Assembly: GCA_016297965.1 (NCBI GenBank)
Contig: JAEDDP010000002.1
Span: 62,001 to 126,000, forward strand
DNA length: 64,000 bases
Reading direction: 5' to 3'
From: Alphaproteobacteria bacterium
GTDB taxonomy: Bacteria > Pseudomonadota > Alphaproteobacteria > Rs-D84 > CACZYB01
The notes beneath the pieces were generated by a model, which saw only the letters and a program-made list of their open reading frames with translations, was not told where the DNA came from and did not search any database. Within the stretch, counting starts at the first letter, position 1; every line of letters starts with the position of its first letter. This document shows, in pieces, positions 41,515-51,081 of this stretch. A program made the position numbers and the translations under genes.

Positions 41515-42924
41515 ATGGATAACAGTTTAGTTAATGCATCATTGGCAAATTTAACAGCTCATTTTGGTGGACGTGAGGCGAATGCTTTTTCTTCCCTTGC
41601 AAATTTGTGTTCGGTGGAACCTTCGGTTTCAAATAAACTTGTCAAAATGTCGTATTTAAGTTTTTTGTGCGACCATATGACCGATGAAATGTGGCGTGGA
41701 TTGGAAATTTCTAAAAATATGTACGGTTCATCAACCGGTGCGGATATTGAAAATTTTTGGCGGACAAAGTCGTCCGAAATTATTTCCGATTTGAAGGCAG
41801 ATTTAAGTATTCAAAATATTGATAATGTTTATAAAAGATATATGGCTTTGTTTTCCGATATGCGAAACGACTTTGCTCCATTTGTTCAACGAATGGATGT
41901 TGGGATGTCCGGTGAGGTTGCCATTCTTGACAGTATGAAATTTGACTTTTTGGGGGGTGAAAAAGGTTCGTCCCAAAAGGAAGAGAAAACTGCAACCATT
42001 GATGAAAAAATTGATATGAAAAATGTTGCAACCATTACTGAGATTATTGAGCCGGAAAAGAAAACAAAGAAAAAGAATGATGTTGAGCCGGCAAAGGTTG
42101 ATACTCCACAGGTAAAGGAAAAGGTTGAACCGGAAAATGCTCCTGATACTTCAAAAGAAAAAATGGTGTCTGATGAACTTGATGATGCCAAGTCGGATGA
42201 TGGGGAAGATAAGGTGGCATTTTTGCACCCACTTACCTATGTTGTTGAAAATTTTGTTGCATCGGATACGGATGGAAATATTTTGAATGATGTTAAAATT
42301 ACATCCGATGAAAAGTCAAAAATTATTGATAGGGTGAAGGTTGGTGATACCGAATATAGTATTGGAGATAAGTCGGTTGTTCAATACCGTGAGGATAAAA
42401 TTACGGCGAAAAAAGAATTAAATTCATTAACCGTGGCACATAAAACAAACAGGGATGTTGAGCTTGCCTCGGTTATAACAAGTATTATTTCAACCGCGGA
42501 ATATATGAAAAAATCTAAACAGGAACCATTTGTTTTGAACCTTAACTTGAAAACCGAAGATTTTGCACAAAAGGTAAGTTCGGCTTTGTTTGACCTTATG
42601 AATAGCGAATTTTTTGAAGGTAAGGATGGCAAAAAAACTTCGTTTGATTTTTCCGGAGTTTCCGAATTTAAGTTTAATGGTGTAAGTGTTTCAAAGGAAA
42701 GCTTTACCAATGCCAAAAATTTGGATGACTTTGATAAGGTAATCTTTGGGGCTTCGTTTGCCGACAAATCGGGTGAAAATAAAAAATCCAATGATGCGAA
42801 AAATAAGCAATTTGATGCGGGTACGGCAAAGTTAAATTCGGATTATTTGGACGAGTTGCCAGAATTACCACCGGAAATAACACCGGAAATGATGAAAGTA
42901 TTGTTGGGTGAAAATTCAAAGTAG
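41515..42924 (+). CDS. Hypothetical protein, 469 residues, three-part architecture
   Basis: Not recognised. No signal peptide or membrane helix, so probably cytoplasmic. A folded, mostly helical N-terminal part (about 1-130, with several Trp) is followed by a disordered-looking linker rich in Glu, Lys, Pro, Val (about 150-225; EPEKKTKKKN, VDTPQVKEKVEPE). A C-terminal domain (about 230-435) follows, and a short acidic tail with ELPELPPEITPEMM. The tail could be a binding motif. AAGGGG ribosome site and its own promoter; no conserved neighbour hints at its role. Confidence 0.75.
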   Translation: MDNSLVNASLANLTAHFGGREANAFSSLANLCSVEPSVSNKLVKMSYLSFLCDHMTDEMWRGLEISKNMYGSSTGADIENFWRTKSSEIISDLKADLSIQNIDNVYKRYMALFSDMRNDFAPFVQRMDVGMSGEVAILDSMKFDFLGGEKGSSQKEEKTATIDEKIDMKNVATITEIIEPEKKTKKKNDVEPAKVDTPQVKEKVEPENAPDTSKEKMVSDELDDAKSDDGEDKVAFLHPLTYVVENFVASDTDGNILNDVKITSDEKSKIIDRVKVGDTEYSIGDKSVVQYREDKITAKKELNSLTVAHKTNRDVELASVITSIISTAEYMKKSKQEPFVLNLNLKTEDFAQKVSSALFDLMNSEFFEGKDGKKTSFDFSGVSEFKFNGVSVSKESFTNAKNLDDFDKVIFGASFADKSGENKKSNDAKNKQFDAGTAKLNSDYLDELPELPPEITPEMMKVLLGENSK

Positions 42925-42964
42925 GGTGTTTTGTATATTCTTTTGTTTTTATTGTAAAAAAAAG

Positions 42965-42993
42965 TTTACAATCATATAAAAAAGAGTTATACT
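42965..42993 (+). promoter_or_regulatory. Promoter of gene 43023
   Basis: -35 TTTACA (42965-42970), 17-bp spacer, -10 TATACT (42988-42993). Confidence 0.7.
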
Positions 42994-43022
42994 TGGCTGT
43001 ATAGGATTGTATGGAGGATATG

Positions 43023-44954
43023 ATGAAGACAAAGAATAAAATTTTAACGGCATTTTGTTTGTTGTTTGCCACGCTTCTTGTTGCACCAGTGGATGGTTAT
43101 TCCGCGGTGAAAAAGGTGAGGGCAAAGTCTTCAAGGTCAAAATCCTCAAAGTCTTCCAAAAAGAAAAATAAACTTACCGTTGATGATGAAAGGGCGTCAA
43201 CCCGTGCAACATCCCGTGGTACTTCGGTGTCTTCATCAACATCATCCACGATGGATGAAGGAACCGAAATTATCAACCTTACATCAAGTCTTCTTTCGTG
43301 TATAAGTGCACAATGTTCCGATACAATTGATTTTGATAAATGTTTTAAAACAAGCAATATTGATATGTATATGGCGGGTAATTCCGATTGTCAAAAGTAT
43401 TTGAATGCTGCATCTTCGGATACCGTACGAACACAGGCAAAGGCGGCCGTTGTGTCAAAGGTAAAGGGGTATTTGCAGGAAGCATGTACGAATGCCGGCG
43501 GAAAGGTTAGCGGTTCAACATGTAAGTTTGATATTTATTATTATGCACGTTCCGCAGACGGAAGTCATTCCAAAAAATCTTCGGCAAAGTCGGTTTCAAT
43601 CGGTCAAACATTTACATGTACCTATGCCTCATTTGGTCTTAGCGCCCAAGATTTGGAATACAAACTTGGTACAACAGCCGAAGATAAGGTTGCGTATTTT
43701 AAAACTACGATGGATCTTGTAAGTGGTGGATTGAATACCGGATTACAGGTTTGGTCCGCAATGAAAAATTCAAAGGATATTAAACGAAAGGAACAAATGC
43801 ACGGTGATGGCTACTTTATGTTTAATGGAAAGGAACTTACCAATATTTGTTATGAAAAAGAGTTTAATTATGGTCCAAGTGGTTATGGAAAGAAGGCCGA
43901 AATTAAACAGTTGGTTGCAGATGGCGTATGTGATGAATCAACAATGACAACCGATTCAAATGGTGCATGGTATTGTGTGAATAATGAAATGAATTTAACT
44001 AAGTCTTGTAAATCAAGTAGTGATTACAACAATTATATTAAAGATGGAGGTAATGGCTCAATAAACGAATGTTCTACTGTTGAAAATCTAAAACTTTCTG
44101 ATGGTCCTGAGAGTGCTAAAAAATGTTGGGTGAAGATTAGTAAGGCAACCGATATTTCAATTTCCGAAAAACTTAGTGAACTTATCAGAACAAAGATGGA
44201 TTTGGATAGTATGGCGCAGGATGCTGCGAGTGCACAAAATAGTATAAATATTTTGAATTCAGTGACTGTTGGTGCTAAGCAGGTGGCTTATGCAGATGCA
44301 ATCAATACTATGCTTGGTGGAAGTTCAACTGGAACAGCTTATGATTATTATGTTATGAACTTGAAAGACGATAGTTATGGTAATACGAAATGGAAATGGA
44401 GAAAAGATGGTGGGTCAGATAATGATTGTCAATATGGAGGTACTTATATAGGAAATGCAAGTGCCGCCGCTGATTGTGTTGGCTTGGATAAAGTCGTTTC
44501 GTGTGATAAGTTGAATGATAATACTTATGGTTGCGTTGGAAGAACTAAAACTGAAACGAAAAAACCTTCTGGTGATAATGGTTATATTACGCAAGGTGTG
44601 AATAAATTAAAAGAAATTTCAAAGATAAATTTTAGAGATGAAGAAAGTGAAAAGGTTGTAAAGAATTACAATACGGTTAAGAATGCATATACAAACAATC
44701 AAAATTCCTTGAATACAAAGAAAAAGGAATTGCAGGAATTGAAGGATGCGCAAAGTGGCTCAATTTCAAGTATTGCGTCAACATCCACACAAACTTTGAT
44801 GAATACGGCGAATACGCTTATTACAACAAAGATGAATTCCGATTCAAAGAGGGGAACGATGACCGGAAATTGTTATCTTGGTGATCCGGCGAATGGAAAC
44901 CTTTTCCTTACCGAAGGAACATCAAAAAAGATTGATTGGAAATTGTTTAATTAA
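43023..44954 (+). CDS. Large secreted protein with basic Ser/Lys-rich linker
   Basis: 643 residues from ATG 43023, five bases after a GGAGG site; upstream in-frame ATGs at 43011 and 43020 overlap that site. Signal peptide ends GYS/AVKK. A very basic Ser/Lys/Arg linker (about 22-65) follows, then a Cys-rich part (LLSCISAQCSDTIDFDKC), helical segments, a region with many Cys (about 300-380), and a coiled-coil-like C-terminal region (about 525-600) ending with a small Cys/Gly motif. Same overall plan as the 20500 and 28713 proteins, without clear sequence identity. Function unknown. Confidence 0.78.
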   Translation: MKTKNKILTAFCLLFATLLVAPVDGYSAVKKVRAKSSRSKSSKSSKKKNKLTVDDERASTRATSRGTSVSSSTSSTMDEGTEIINLTSSLLSCISAQCSDTIDFDKCFKTSNIDMYMAGNSDCQKYLNAASSDTVRTQAKAAVVSKVKGYLQEACTNAGGKVSGSTCKFDIYYYARSADGSHSKKSSAKSVSIGQTFTCTYASFGLSAQDLEYKLGTTAEDKVAYFKTTMDLVSGGLNTGLQVWSAMKNSKDIKRKEQMHGDGYFMFNGKELTNICYEKEFNYGPSGYGKKAEIKQLVADGVCDESTMTTDSNGAWYCVNNEMNLTKSCKSSSDYNNYIKDGGNGSINECSTVENLKLSDGPESAKKCWVKISKATDISISEKLSELIRTKMDLDSMAQDAASAQNSINILNSVTVGAKQVAYADAINTMLGGSSTGTAYDYYVMNLKDDSYGNTKWKWRKDGGSDNDCQYGGTYIGNASAAADCVGLDKVVSCDKLNDNTYGCVGRTKTETKKPSGDNGYITQGVNKLKEISKINFRDEESEKVVKNYNTVKNAYTNNQNSLNTKKKELQELKDAQSGSISSIASTSTQTLMNTANTLITTKMNSDSKRGTMTGNCYLGDPANGNLFLTEGTSKKIDWKLFN

Positions 44955-44959
44955 AACTT

Positions 44960-44980
44960 CCCCCGTTTGGGGGATTTTTT
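44960..44980 (+). terminator. Terminator after gene 43023
   Basis: CCCCC/GGGGG stem (44960-44964 with 44969-44973), GTTT loop, T-run. Confidence 0.85.
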
Positions 44981-45123
44981 ATTTCTTTGGGGGCTGTCTT
45001 TGTTTTGTATTTGTTGCAACCTTTTCATCCTGTTATTGTGAAAAAAATTTCCCCTATATATCCGTGTGTAAAAACTTTGTTGATTGTTTTTGTTTTGATA
45101 AAAATATACCTGTTTATTTAAAT

Positions 45124-45151
45124 AAAAAAAGGAGGTGTAAAAACCACCTCC
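45124..45151 (-). terminator. Terminator after tkt
   Basis: Stem GGAGGTG/CACCTCC (45131-45137 with 45145-45151), reverse-strand run of seven T. Confidence 0.88.
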
Positions 45152-45173
45152 CAATATAAAAATTACATCACAT

Positions 45174-47165
45174 TTATTTTGATATTTCGGACATAATTTT
45201 TTCGGCGATTTGTTCGGGTGTGAAACCGAAATGCTTCCTTAAATCCTCAGCGGGAGCGGATGCACCGAATGTATCAATTCCGATGTTTATTTCGGCGTAT
45301 TTGGACCAACCGAATGTTGAGCCTGCCTCAATTGAAACGGTGATTGTTTCCGGTGCAATAACGCTTTCCTTATATTCATCCGATTGAATGTCAAAAAGGT
45401 TCATTGATGGCATTGAAACAACACGTGAATTTATGCCGTGTTTTTCGCGGATGATTTTTTGAACCTTAATTGCCGTATAAACTTCGGTTCCCGTTGCGAT
45501 TATTGTCATTAAATGTTCGCCGGTTGGGGCAAAATCACTTATTACATACGCACCCTTTGCAACCATATTTTCGGACAAATTTTCATTCCTTACCATTGGA
45601 GCGGATTGACGGGAAAACATAATTGCGGTTGGCTTTGTTTTTTCGGCGATGGCGATTTGCCATGCTTCAACCGACTCTATGGCATCGGCAGGGCGAATCA
45701 CATTTATGTTTGGCATTGAACGAAGGCTTGCCAAATGTTCAATAGGTTGATGTGTTGGTCCGTCCTCGCCAATTAAAAAGCTGTCGTGTGTGAAAACATA
45801 AACTGGGGCAAGGTGCATAAGTGCAGAAAGGCGAAGTGCCGGTTTAAGGTAGTCAAGGAATGTGAAAAATGTTGACCCGAAAGCCTTAAATCCGGAAAGG
45901 CAAAGTCCATTCATTGCCGCCGACATTTCGTGTTCGCGAATACCAAAGTGTATAAAATTTCCATCAAAGTTTTGGGCGGTGATTTCCTTTGTATGTGTTG
46001 TTTTTACACAGGTTGGACCGCACAAATCCGCCGTTCCACCGATAAGGTTTTTGATGTATGGAGTCATGTATTCAAGGATTGCACCGTTGGCGTTTCGGGT
46101 TGCCTTTTCATATTTTTCGGATGCAAACTTTTCCTTTAACTCCTCAAAAACTTTATCAATGTTTGTTTCCTTTGAACCGGAAATTGTTTTAATGAAATCC
46201 TTTTTATCGTCATCCAACTTTTCAATATTATCAAACCAAGTTTTTGCGGTTTCGTTGTTGCGGGTTGCAAATTCGGACCAAAATCCCAATACATCTGATG
46301 GAATTTCAAATGGAGTTGTTGGATAATTGGCAAGCTTTTTTGCCTCAATCACTTGGTCTTCGGTTAATGGGGTACCGTGTACGGATGCGGAATTTTCAAC
46401 CGGAGCGTATCCCTTTCCAATTACGGTATGGGCATCAATAAATGCCGGTTTGTCCGAAGATTTTGCAAGTGTTAAAACAGAATCAATTTCATTAATATCG
46501 TATGCATTTTTTATTTCAAAAATGTTCCAATTGTTTGCCTTGAACCTTGTCTTCATATCAACGGTATTTGCAATTGTTGCGTTGCCGTCAATGGTGATGT
46601 TGTTATCGTCCCAAATAACGATAAGGTTGTTTAATTTTAATGTACCGGCAAGCGAGATTGCTTCCTCTGAAATACCTTCCATAAGGCAACCATCACCGGC
46701 AAGTACGTATACCTTATTATCAATAATTTGTGGTGAAAGTTTTGCCTGTTTTACCTTTTCCGCAATGGCAATTCCAACGGATGTTGCGATGCCTTGACCC
46801 AATGGGCCGGTTGTTGTTTCAATTCCCAAAAGGTTGCCGTATTCTGGGTGGCCCGCAGTTTTGGACCCAAGTGTGCGGAAGTTCTTTATATCATCAAGTG
46901 TGATGTCGCTGTATCCATTGAAGTACAAAAGGGAATAAAGTAGGGCGGAACCATGTCCGGCGGACAAAATAAAGCTGTCGCGATTTTCCCATTTCGGATA
47001 TAGTGGTGAAAATTTAAGATGTTTTGCAAATAGTGTTGTGGCAAGTTCGGCCGTACCCATAGGAAGTCCAGGATGTCCGGATTTTGCCTTTGTTATCATA
47101 TCAAGTGATAGAAAACGAACGGCGTTTGCCATTTTATTTATTTTTTCAATTTCTTTTTGTTGCAT
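45174..47165 (-). CDS. tkt: Transketolase
   Basis: Thiamine-diphosphate enzyme of the pentose phosphate pathway that moves two-carbon units between sugar phosphates. 663 residues, standard length. N-terminal KSGHPGLPMGTAELA, the ThDP-binding GDGCLMEGISEEA ... IVIWDDNNITIDG stretch, then the pyrimidine-domain FGIREHEMSAAMNGL and DSFLIGEDGPTHQPIEHLASLR motifs. ATG 47165 is chosen for its AAAGGAG site; an upstream in-frame start lacks one. Divergent from rnhA with a 60-bp gap. Confidence 0.97.
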   Translation of the reverse strand: MQQKEIEKINKMANAVRFLSLDMITKAKSGHPGLPMGTAELATTLFAKHLKFSPLYPKWENRDSFILSAGHGSALLYSLLYFNGYSDITLDDIKNFRTLGSKTAGHPEYGNLLGIETTTGPLGQGIATSVGIAIAEKVKQAKLSPQIIDNKVYVLAGDGCLMEGISEEAISLAGTLKLNNLIVIWDDNNITIDGNATIANTVDMKTRFKANNWNIFEIKNAYDINEIDSVLTLAKSSDKPAFIDAHTVIGKGYAPVENSASVHGTPLTEDQVIEAKKLANYPTTPFEIPSDVLGFWSEFATRNNETAKTWFDNIEKLDDDKKDFIKTISGSKETNIDKVFEELKEKFASEKYEKATRNANGAILEYMTPYIKNLIGGTADLCGPTCVKTTHTKEITAQNFDGNFIHFGIREHEMSAAMNGLCLSGFKAFGSTFFTFLDYLKPALRLSALMHLAPVYVFTHDSFLIGEDGPTHQPIEHLASLRSMPNINVIRPADAIESVEAWQIAIAEKTKPTAIMFSRQSAPMVRNENLSENMVAKGAYVISDFAPTGEHLMTIIATGTEVYTAIKVQKIIREKHGINSRVVSMPSMNLFDIQSDEYKESVIAPETITVSIEAGSTFGWSKYAEINIGIDTFGASAPAEDLRKHFGFTPEQIAEKIMSEISK

Positions 47166-47224
47166 TTTTATCTCCTTTACTTTAATATTTTTATATAACA
47201 ATCTTTTGGGGAAAAAGCAAGAAA

Positions 47225-47665
47225 ATGAATGATAAAATTATAATTTATACAGATGGTGCATGCAGTGGTAATCCAGGAAAAGGTGGTTGGGGTGCCCTTA
47301 TCCTTAATGATGGAAATTGTCAGGAATTTTATGGTGGTGATGCGTCCACAACAAACAATAAAATGGAACTTACTGCTGTTATAAATGCTTTGCAACGTGT
47401 GGGGCATACGGACAAGCAAATTTCCATTTGGACGGACAGTCAATATGTAAAAAATGGTATGACCGTGTGGATAAATACATGGAAAAAACACCGTTGGATA
47501 AATTCGCAAAGGGAACCAGTGAAAAATAAAGATTTGTGGATTACACTTGACCGTCTTTGTGCCAAAAAAAATATTACCTGGCATTGGATAAAGGGACATA
47601 ATGGTCATCCGGAAAATGAACGTGTGGATGAACTTGCAAGACAAGGGATTGCAGAGTTAGATTAG
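47225..47665 (+). CDS. rnhA: Ribonuclease HI
   Basis: Cleaves RNA in RNA-DNA hybrids. 146 residues. Catalytic carboxylates D10 (YTDGACSGNPG), E47 (NNKMELTA), D70 (WTDSQYV) and D134, with H124 in the flexible loop (KGHNGHPENERVDELA), are all present, as are the basic-protrusion residues KKHRW. The stop is directly followed by the ATG of the next gene, so the two are cotranslated. Confidence 0.97.
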   Translation: MNDKIIIYTDGACSGNPGKGGWGALILNDGNCQEFYGGDASTTNNKMELTAVINALQRVGHTDKQISIWTDSQYVKNGMTVWINTWKKHRWINSQREPVKNKDLWITLDRLCAKKNITWHWIKGHNGHPENERVDELARQGIAELD

Positions 47666-48382
47666 ATGAAGGCATTTGAGTATTCTTTTGTTATAAAACA
47701 CAGTGATGGAAATGTTGATGTTATTCCCGTGGAATTTGAACGGTCGTTGCGGTCAAAGTCAATAAAGATAACACCTCAACTTGCCAAAAAGGTGATAAAA
47801 GTTTCGTATCCTGTTTATGTACTTCATTCCCGTGCGGTGGCATTTTTGGAAAGCAAAAAGGATTGGGTTGCAAAACAGCTTGAAAAGGTGCCGAAAACGA
47901 CAAAGATTTGTGATGGGGCAAAGATTACCTTTTTGGGGACGGAATATAAAATTGAAAATATTCCGAATGCTCGGCGTGGTGTTTGGATTGAAGATTCATA
48001 TATCTTTGTGTCCGGAGAACCGGAATTTTTAAACAGGCGGGTTAAGGATTTTTTTAAGGTTGAGGTTAGAAAATATCTTTCATCAAAGGCAAGGTATTAT
48101 GCAAATAAAACCGGCAAAAAATTTTCAAAAATTACTGTAAAGGATACTACGTCCAGATGGGGTAGTTGTGCAAGCAATGGCAGTATCGCTTTTTCTTGGC
48201 GGTTGGGGTTTGCTCCTTTGTTTGTGATTGATTATATTGTTGCGCATGAGGTTGCCCATTTATCGGAAATGAATCACTCAATTAAGTTTTGGAAGTTGGT
48301 TAAAGAAATTTGTGATAGTGATGTGGATGAAGCGCAAAAATGGCTTTTGAAAAATGGAATCTATTTATATTCTATTGATTGA
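47666..48382 (+). CDS. YgjP-like (WLM/DUF45) zinc metallopeptidase
   Basis: 238-residue protein of the M48-related YgjP family. The N-terminal part has RSKSIKITP and the DWVAKQL segment, the middle SRWGSCAS is a family hallmark, and the zinc motif HEVAHLSEMNH has ligands H194 and H198 and catalytic E195. The conserved W follows in HSIKFWKLV. No signal peptide, so cytoplasmic. Family members are thought to be SprT/WSS1-like proteases, but the substrate is not established. Starts immediately after rnhA (TAG-ATG). Confidence 0.88.
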   Translation: MKAFEYSFVIKHSDGNVDVIPVEFERSLRSKSIKITPQLAKKVIKVSYPVYVLHSRAVAFLESKKDWVAKQLEKVPKTTKICDGAKITFLGTEYKIENIPNARRGVWIEDSYIFVSGEPEFLNRRVKDFFKVEVRKYLSSKARYYANKTGKKFSKITVKDTTSRWGSCASNGSIAFSWRLGFAPLFVIDYIVAHEVAHLSEMNHSIKFWKLVKEICDSDVDEAQKWLLKNGIYLYSID

Positions 48383-48453
48383 TTTTTTATCTTGAAACAT
48401 AAAAGTTTTAAGTCTAGAATGTGGTTGTTTTATTATTTTGGGGAAACTTTGTT

Positions 48454-51060
48454 ATGGAAGAAAATAATCAAATGCAAGTTATAAAGTCTGATGCTATTAA
48501 AAATTCGGAAACTCCGATTGTGAATTTAAAGCCAAGTATGGAAAAAAATAAAAAGAAAAAAAGCAAGCTTGAAATATTTTTTATTTCGTTGTTTTTCTTT
48601 TCCCTTCTTTGCTTATTTACATTTATTTTTGTTTTTATGCGTTATGGTGTGAACCTTCCTGATTATAATCAATTGGCGGAATACAAACCTCCGGTTACAA
48701 GTAGGTTTTATGCCGGTGATGGAAGTTTGCTTACCGAATATGCGACAGAGCAAAGAATTTTTGTCCCACTTAAAGATATTCCACCGAATTTGATAAATGC
48801 CTTTATTTCGGCGGAAGATAAAAATTTTTGGACCCATTCTGGTATTGATTTGGTTGGTATCGTAAGGGCCACTATTGTAAATGTTAAAAACAAACTTTTG
48901 GGTGGTGGTCGTCGTATGGTTGGTGCATCAACTATTACTCAACAGGTGGCAAAAAACTTTTTCCTTTCATCCGAACAATCAATGACACGAAAGATTAAGG
49001 AAATTATTTTGGCATTGAAGATGGAAAGGGCTTTTTCAAAGCGTCATATTTTGACATTGTATTTCAATCAAATATTCCTTGGGTTCCGTTCGTATGGTGT
49101 TGCGGCGGCGGCACTTAATTACTTCAATAAATCGTTGGATGAATTGACACTTTCGGAATGTGCATTTTTGGCATCGCTTCCAAAGGCACCGAATAATTAT
49201 AACCCGATAACCAATAAGGACAGGGCAATTACTCGTCGTAATTGGGTGCTTGATAGAATGGCGGAAGATGGCTATATCTCGCAGGAAGAAGCCGAAGTTG
49301 CAAAGCAGGATGATATTGAGGTAAGTGAAAGCTTTATATCAAAAAATCAACGTTATTCCCTTTATTTTTCGGAGGAAGTAAGAAAGTTTTTATCCGGTAT
49401 TTATGGTGAAGAACAGCTTTACAGTGGCGGTTTGGCTGTAAGAACAACCGTTGATCCAGAATATCAACGAATTGCGACAAGGGCGGTTCGTAAGGCTTTG
49501 CTTAACTTTGACAAGAAAAAAGGATGGCGTGGTGCCGAAAAACATATTGATATTGACGCCGAAGAATGGCTTCAAGATGCAACAATTGTAAAGCAATTGG
49601 AAACAACGAATAAGGAGTTGTGGCAAATCCTTTTGGCAAGGAATGAAATTTCATCCGGTGTTGAAGATGATGGTTGGAGAAGGGCGATTGTTTTGAATGT
49701 TGATGATAAAACTGCAAGTATTGGTTTGTCAAAGGGCGACAGAGGTGTGATTACACTTGATAGTCTTGGTTGGTCAAGAAGAAAGTTTAGTGATGTCAGT
49801 GATGAAACTGCACCGATAAAGTCAATGAATGAAGTTTTGAAAAAGGGCGATATCGTATTTGTGAAGTTGGTTGATGGAAAAACACTTCAATATTCATTGC
49901 AACAGGTCCCAGAACTTAACGGTGCAATGGTTGTACTTGATCCACATACCGGACGAATTTATGCTCTTGTTGGTGGTTTTTCATATAATAGAAGTAAGTT
50001 TAACCGTGCAACACAGGCCTATCGTCAACCTGGGTCAACAATAAAACCATTCGTTTATTTAACCGCGATTGAAAAGGGATATACTCCATCGTCGGTTATA
50101 CTTGATGCGCCGGTTGTGTTGGAAAAAAGTGATGGTGAATTGTGGCGTCCGGAAAATTATGATAATGCGTTTGCCGGTGAAATTACTTTGCGTCGTGCAT
50201 TGGAAAAATCAAAAAATAATCCAACAATCCGTATTGCAAAGGATATTGGTGTTCGTACTTTCCTTAAAAATGCCCTTAAATTTGGGGTATACAAAAAGGT
50301 TGATGAACCAAATCTTTCTATGGCATTAGGTAGTGGTGATACTACATTGCTTGATTTAACATCTGCGTTTGCAAAAATTATAAATGGCGGAAAGAATATG
50401 AAACCGTTCCTTGTTGACCGAGTTCAAGATAGAAACGGAAAAACGGTTTATAAAAGTGATGAACGTGAATGTGAAAATTGTTCAAATATTGATTGGGTTC
50501 AAAATTCTCTTCCTCCGGAAGTTAAGGATGAACGGGAACAACTTTCCGATCCAGTATCTCTTTACCAAATTGTAAATATTTTACAAGGTGTTGTTGAAAG
50601 AGGAAGTGGTTGGATGGCACGAATTCCGGGAAAAACAATTTGTGGAAAGACCGGTACATCAAATGACCAAAAGGATGTTTGGTTTGTGGGTGGTACTCCG
50701 GATTTGGTGGCTGGTGTGTTCCTTGGTTATGACCAACCAAAAAGTTTGGGAAGTTATGCTGCGGGTGGTTCGTTGGCGGCCCCTATATTTAAGGACTTTA
50801 TGGAACAAGTTTTGAAGAACAAAAAGGATGTTGCTTTCCGTGTACCAAAGGGGGTAAGTCTTGTTCGTGTTAATCGTGAAACAGGAAAGCCAGCAACAGT
50901 AAATGATGCAAACTTTAATGTCGTATTGGAGGCATTTAAGGAAGGTACAGAACCATTCAAATTTGAAGGTACAAATGAAAAAACATTTGATGAAAATCCA
51001 TCTTCTGTGAATACGGAAGTTGAGGTTGATACAGAAGCAAATTTTGATGGTATTTATTAA
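48454..51060 (+). CDS. mrcA: Penicillin-binding protein 1A (class A, bifunctional)
   Basis: Peptidoglycan glycosyltransferase-transpeptidase of the inner membrane. 868 residues from ATG 48454; an upstream in-frame GTG lacks support. One N-terminal TM helix (about 42-65), a GT51 domain with EDKNFWTHSGID and the GASTITQQ motif, then an OB-like insert and the transpeptidase: active Ser528 in STIK, the SKN motif in LEKSKNNPTIR, and KTGTS near 732. A disordered acidic tail ends the protein. Together with murA downstream it forms a cell-wall block. Confidence 0.96.
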   Translation: MEENNQMQVIKSDAIKNSETPIVNLKPSMEKNKKKKSKLEIFFISLFFFSLLCLFTFIFVFMRYGVNLPDYNQLAEYKPPVTSRFYAGDGSLLTEYATEQRIFVPLKDIPPNLINAFISAEDKNFWTHSGIDLVGIVRATIVNVKNKLLGGGRRMVGASTITQQVAKNFFLSSEQSMTRKIKEIILALKMERAFSKRHILTLYFNQIFLGFRSYGVAAAALNYFNKSLDELTLSECAFLASLPKAPNNYNPITNKDRAITRRNWVLDRMAEDGYISQEEAEVAKQDDIEVSESFISKNQRYSLYFSEEVRKFLSGIYGEEQLYSGGLAVRTTVDPEYQRIATRAVRKALLNFDKKKGWRGAEKHIDIDAEEWLQDATIVKQLETTNKELWQILLARNEISSGVEDDGWRRAIVLNVDDKTASIGLSKGDRGVITLDSLGWSRRKFSDVSDETAPIKSMNEVLKKGDIVFVKLVDGKTLQYSLQQVPELNGAMVVLDPHTGRIYALVGGFSYNRSKFNRATQAYRQPGSTIKPFVYLTAIEKGYTPSSVILDAPVVLEKSDGELWRPENYDNAFAGEITLRRALEKSKNNPTIRIAKDIGVRTFLKNALKFGVYKKVDEPNLSMALGSGDTTLLDLTSAFAKIINGGKNMKPFLVDRVQDRNGKTVYKSDERECENCSNIDWVQNSLPPEVKDEREQLSDPVSLYQIVNILQGVVERGSGWMARIPGKTICGKTGTSNDQKDVWFVGGTPDLVAGVFLGYDQPKSLGSYAAGGSLAAPIFKDFMEQVLKNKKDVAFRVPKGVSLVRVNRETGKPATVNDANFNVVLEAFKEGTEPFKFEGTNEKTFDENPSSVNTEVEVDTEANFDGIY

Positions 51061-51081
51061 AGATAGGATTTAGGAGTTATT

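Noticed and set aside
44985..45123. Possible small gene between gene 43023 and tkt
   Set aside because: No frame with a ribosome site or protein-like composition; only terminators flank it.
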